Assembly (NCBI GenBank): GCA_013698285.1
Contig: JACCVE010000134.1
Span: forward strand, 1-5,523
DNA: 5,523 nt
Source of the DNA: Chloroflexia bacterium
GTDB lineage: Bacteria > Chloroflexota > Chloroflexia > Thermomicrobiales > UBA6265
Reading direction: 5' to 3'
The notes below the pieces were generated by a model. That model saw nothing but the letters and a program-made list of their open reading frames with translations. It ran no database searches and was not told where the DNA came from. Both the position numbers and the translations under genes were made by a program. Of this stretch, positions 5,398-5,523 are shown in pieces; the stretch's first letter is position 1; each line of letters opens with the position of its first letter.

Positions 5398-5523
5398 CGT
5401 CCCGCTCCGACTGTTCGGCCGCGTGCGACCTATCGGACCCGGCGACGACGACAGGATGGGACTAGGGTTGGCACGGCGCACCGTTCCTAGCCGCGTCCTG
5501 GACCTCCTTGCGGTCCGAGGCTC
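5398..5523. other. Right-edge sequence without a supported gene
   Basis: About 125 bases. On the plus strand the frame from 5399 stays open to the edge (beginning VPLRLFGRVRPIGPGDDD) and could be the eroded C-terminal part of the regulator after another frameshift. On the minus strand a frame entering from the edge ends at TAG (5464-5462) after 19 codons and might be the tail of a gene outside the window. Neither has a recognisable motif. Confidence 0.3.

Noticed and set aside
5062..5481. 139-codon minus-strand frame upstream of the hydrolase
   Set aside because: It is antisense to the regulator remnant, crosses the promoter and overlaps the hydrolase start; no motif is visible. Only its last 13 codons are discussed, as a possible leader.
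5462..5521. Possible 3' end of a minus-strand gene entering from the right edge
   Set aside because: Only 19 codons are visible before TAG, with no recognisable motif, so it cannot be told from a random open stretch.

Overview
The window is high-GC bacterial DNA. Nothing in it fixes the taxon. A YtfR/YtfT/YjfF-type sugar importer beside a hydrolase / DUF664 / pterin dehydratase-glyoxalase cluster fits Actinomycetota or Chloroflexota (for example Thermomicrobia-like lineages); this is inference only.

Left half, plus strand (2-2902): the end of a sugar ABC importer operon. The 5' edge cuts the ATPase, leaving the linker and the complete second nucleotide-binding domain of a tandem RbsA/MglA-type protein. 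Two different BPD_transp_2 permeases follow, the first overlapping the ATPase stop by one base (TGATG), the second 37 bases further on with its own Shine-Dalgarno and a GTG start. One double ATPase plus two non-identical permeases is the layout of the E. coli galactofuranose importer YtfQRT-YjfF, and internal motifs assign permease 1 to the YtfT side and permease 2 to the YjfF side. The substrate-binding protein and first ATPase half should lie upstream of the window.

Middle (about 2903-3247): a convergent gap between the importer and the minus-strand operon. It holds GC-rich palindromes and a near-perfect palindrome centred on CACGTG, but no convincing gene or T-tailed terminator.

Right half, minus strand (5139 down to 2915): one operon with a strong promoter (TTGACA, 17 bp, TAGGAT), a good Shine-Dalgarno, and ATGA overlaps between genes. 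The order is a dienelactone-hydrolase-like alpha/beta hydrolase, a DUF664/DinB-superfamily protein, then a pterin-4a-carbinolamine dehydratase-like (PCD) domain and a VOC/glyoxalase domain. The last two are normally one fused protein. Here a single in-frame TAG separates them, the PCD half lacks a catalytic histidine, and the VOC half runs past its expected end, so the last gene looks like a decaying pseudogene.

Right edge, plus strand (5133 to about 5397): a frameshifted remnant of an ArsR-like winged-helix regulator, divergent from the hydrolase operon. Its start overlaps the operon's -35 box. A LexA-like box (GAAC-N4-GATC) sits over the predicted transcription start. The genes at both ends of this locus look eroded while the two middle genes look intact. 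I see no clear new system. The items most worth checking are the split fusion gene, the broken divergent regulator and the control region between them.
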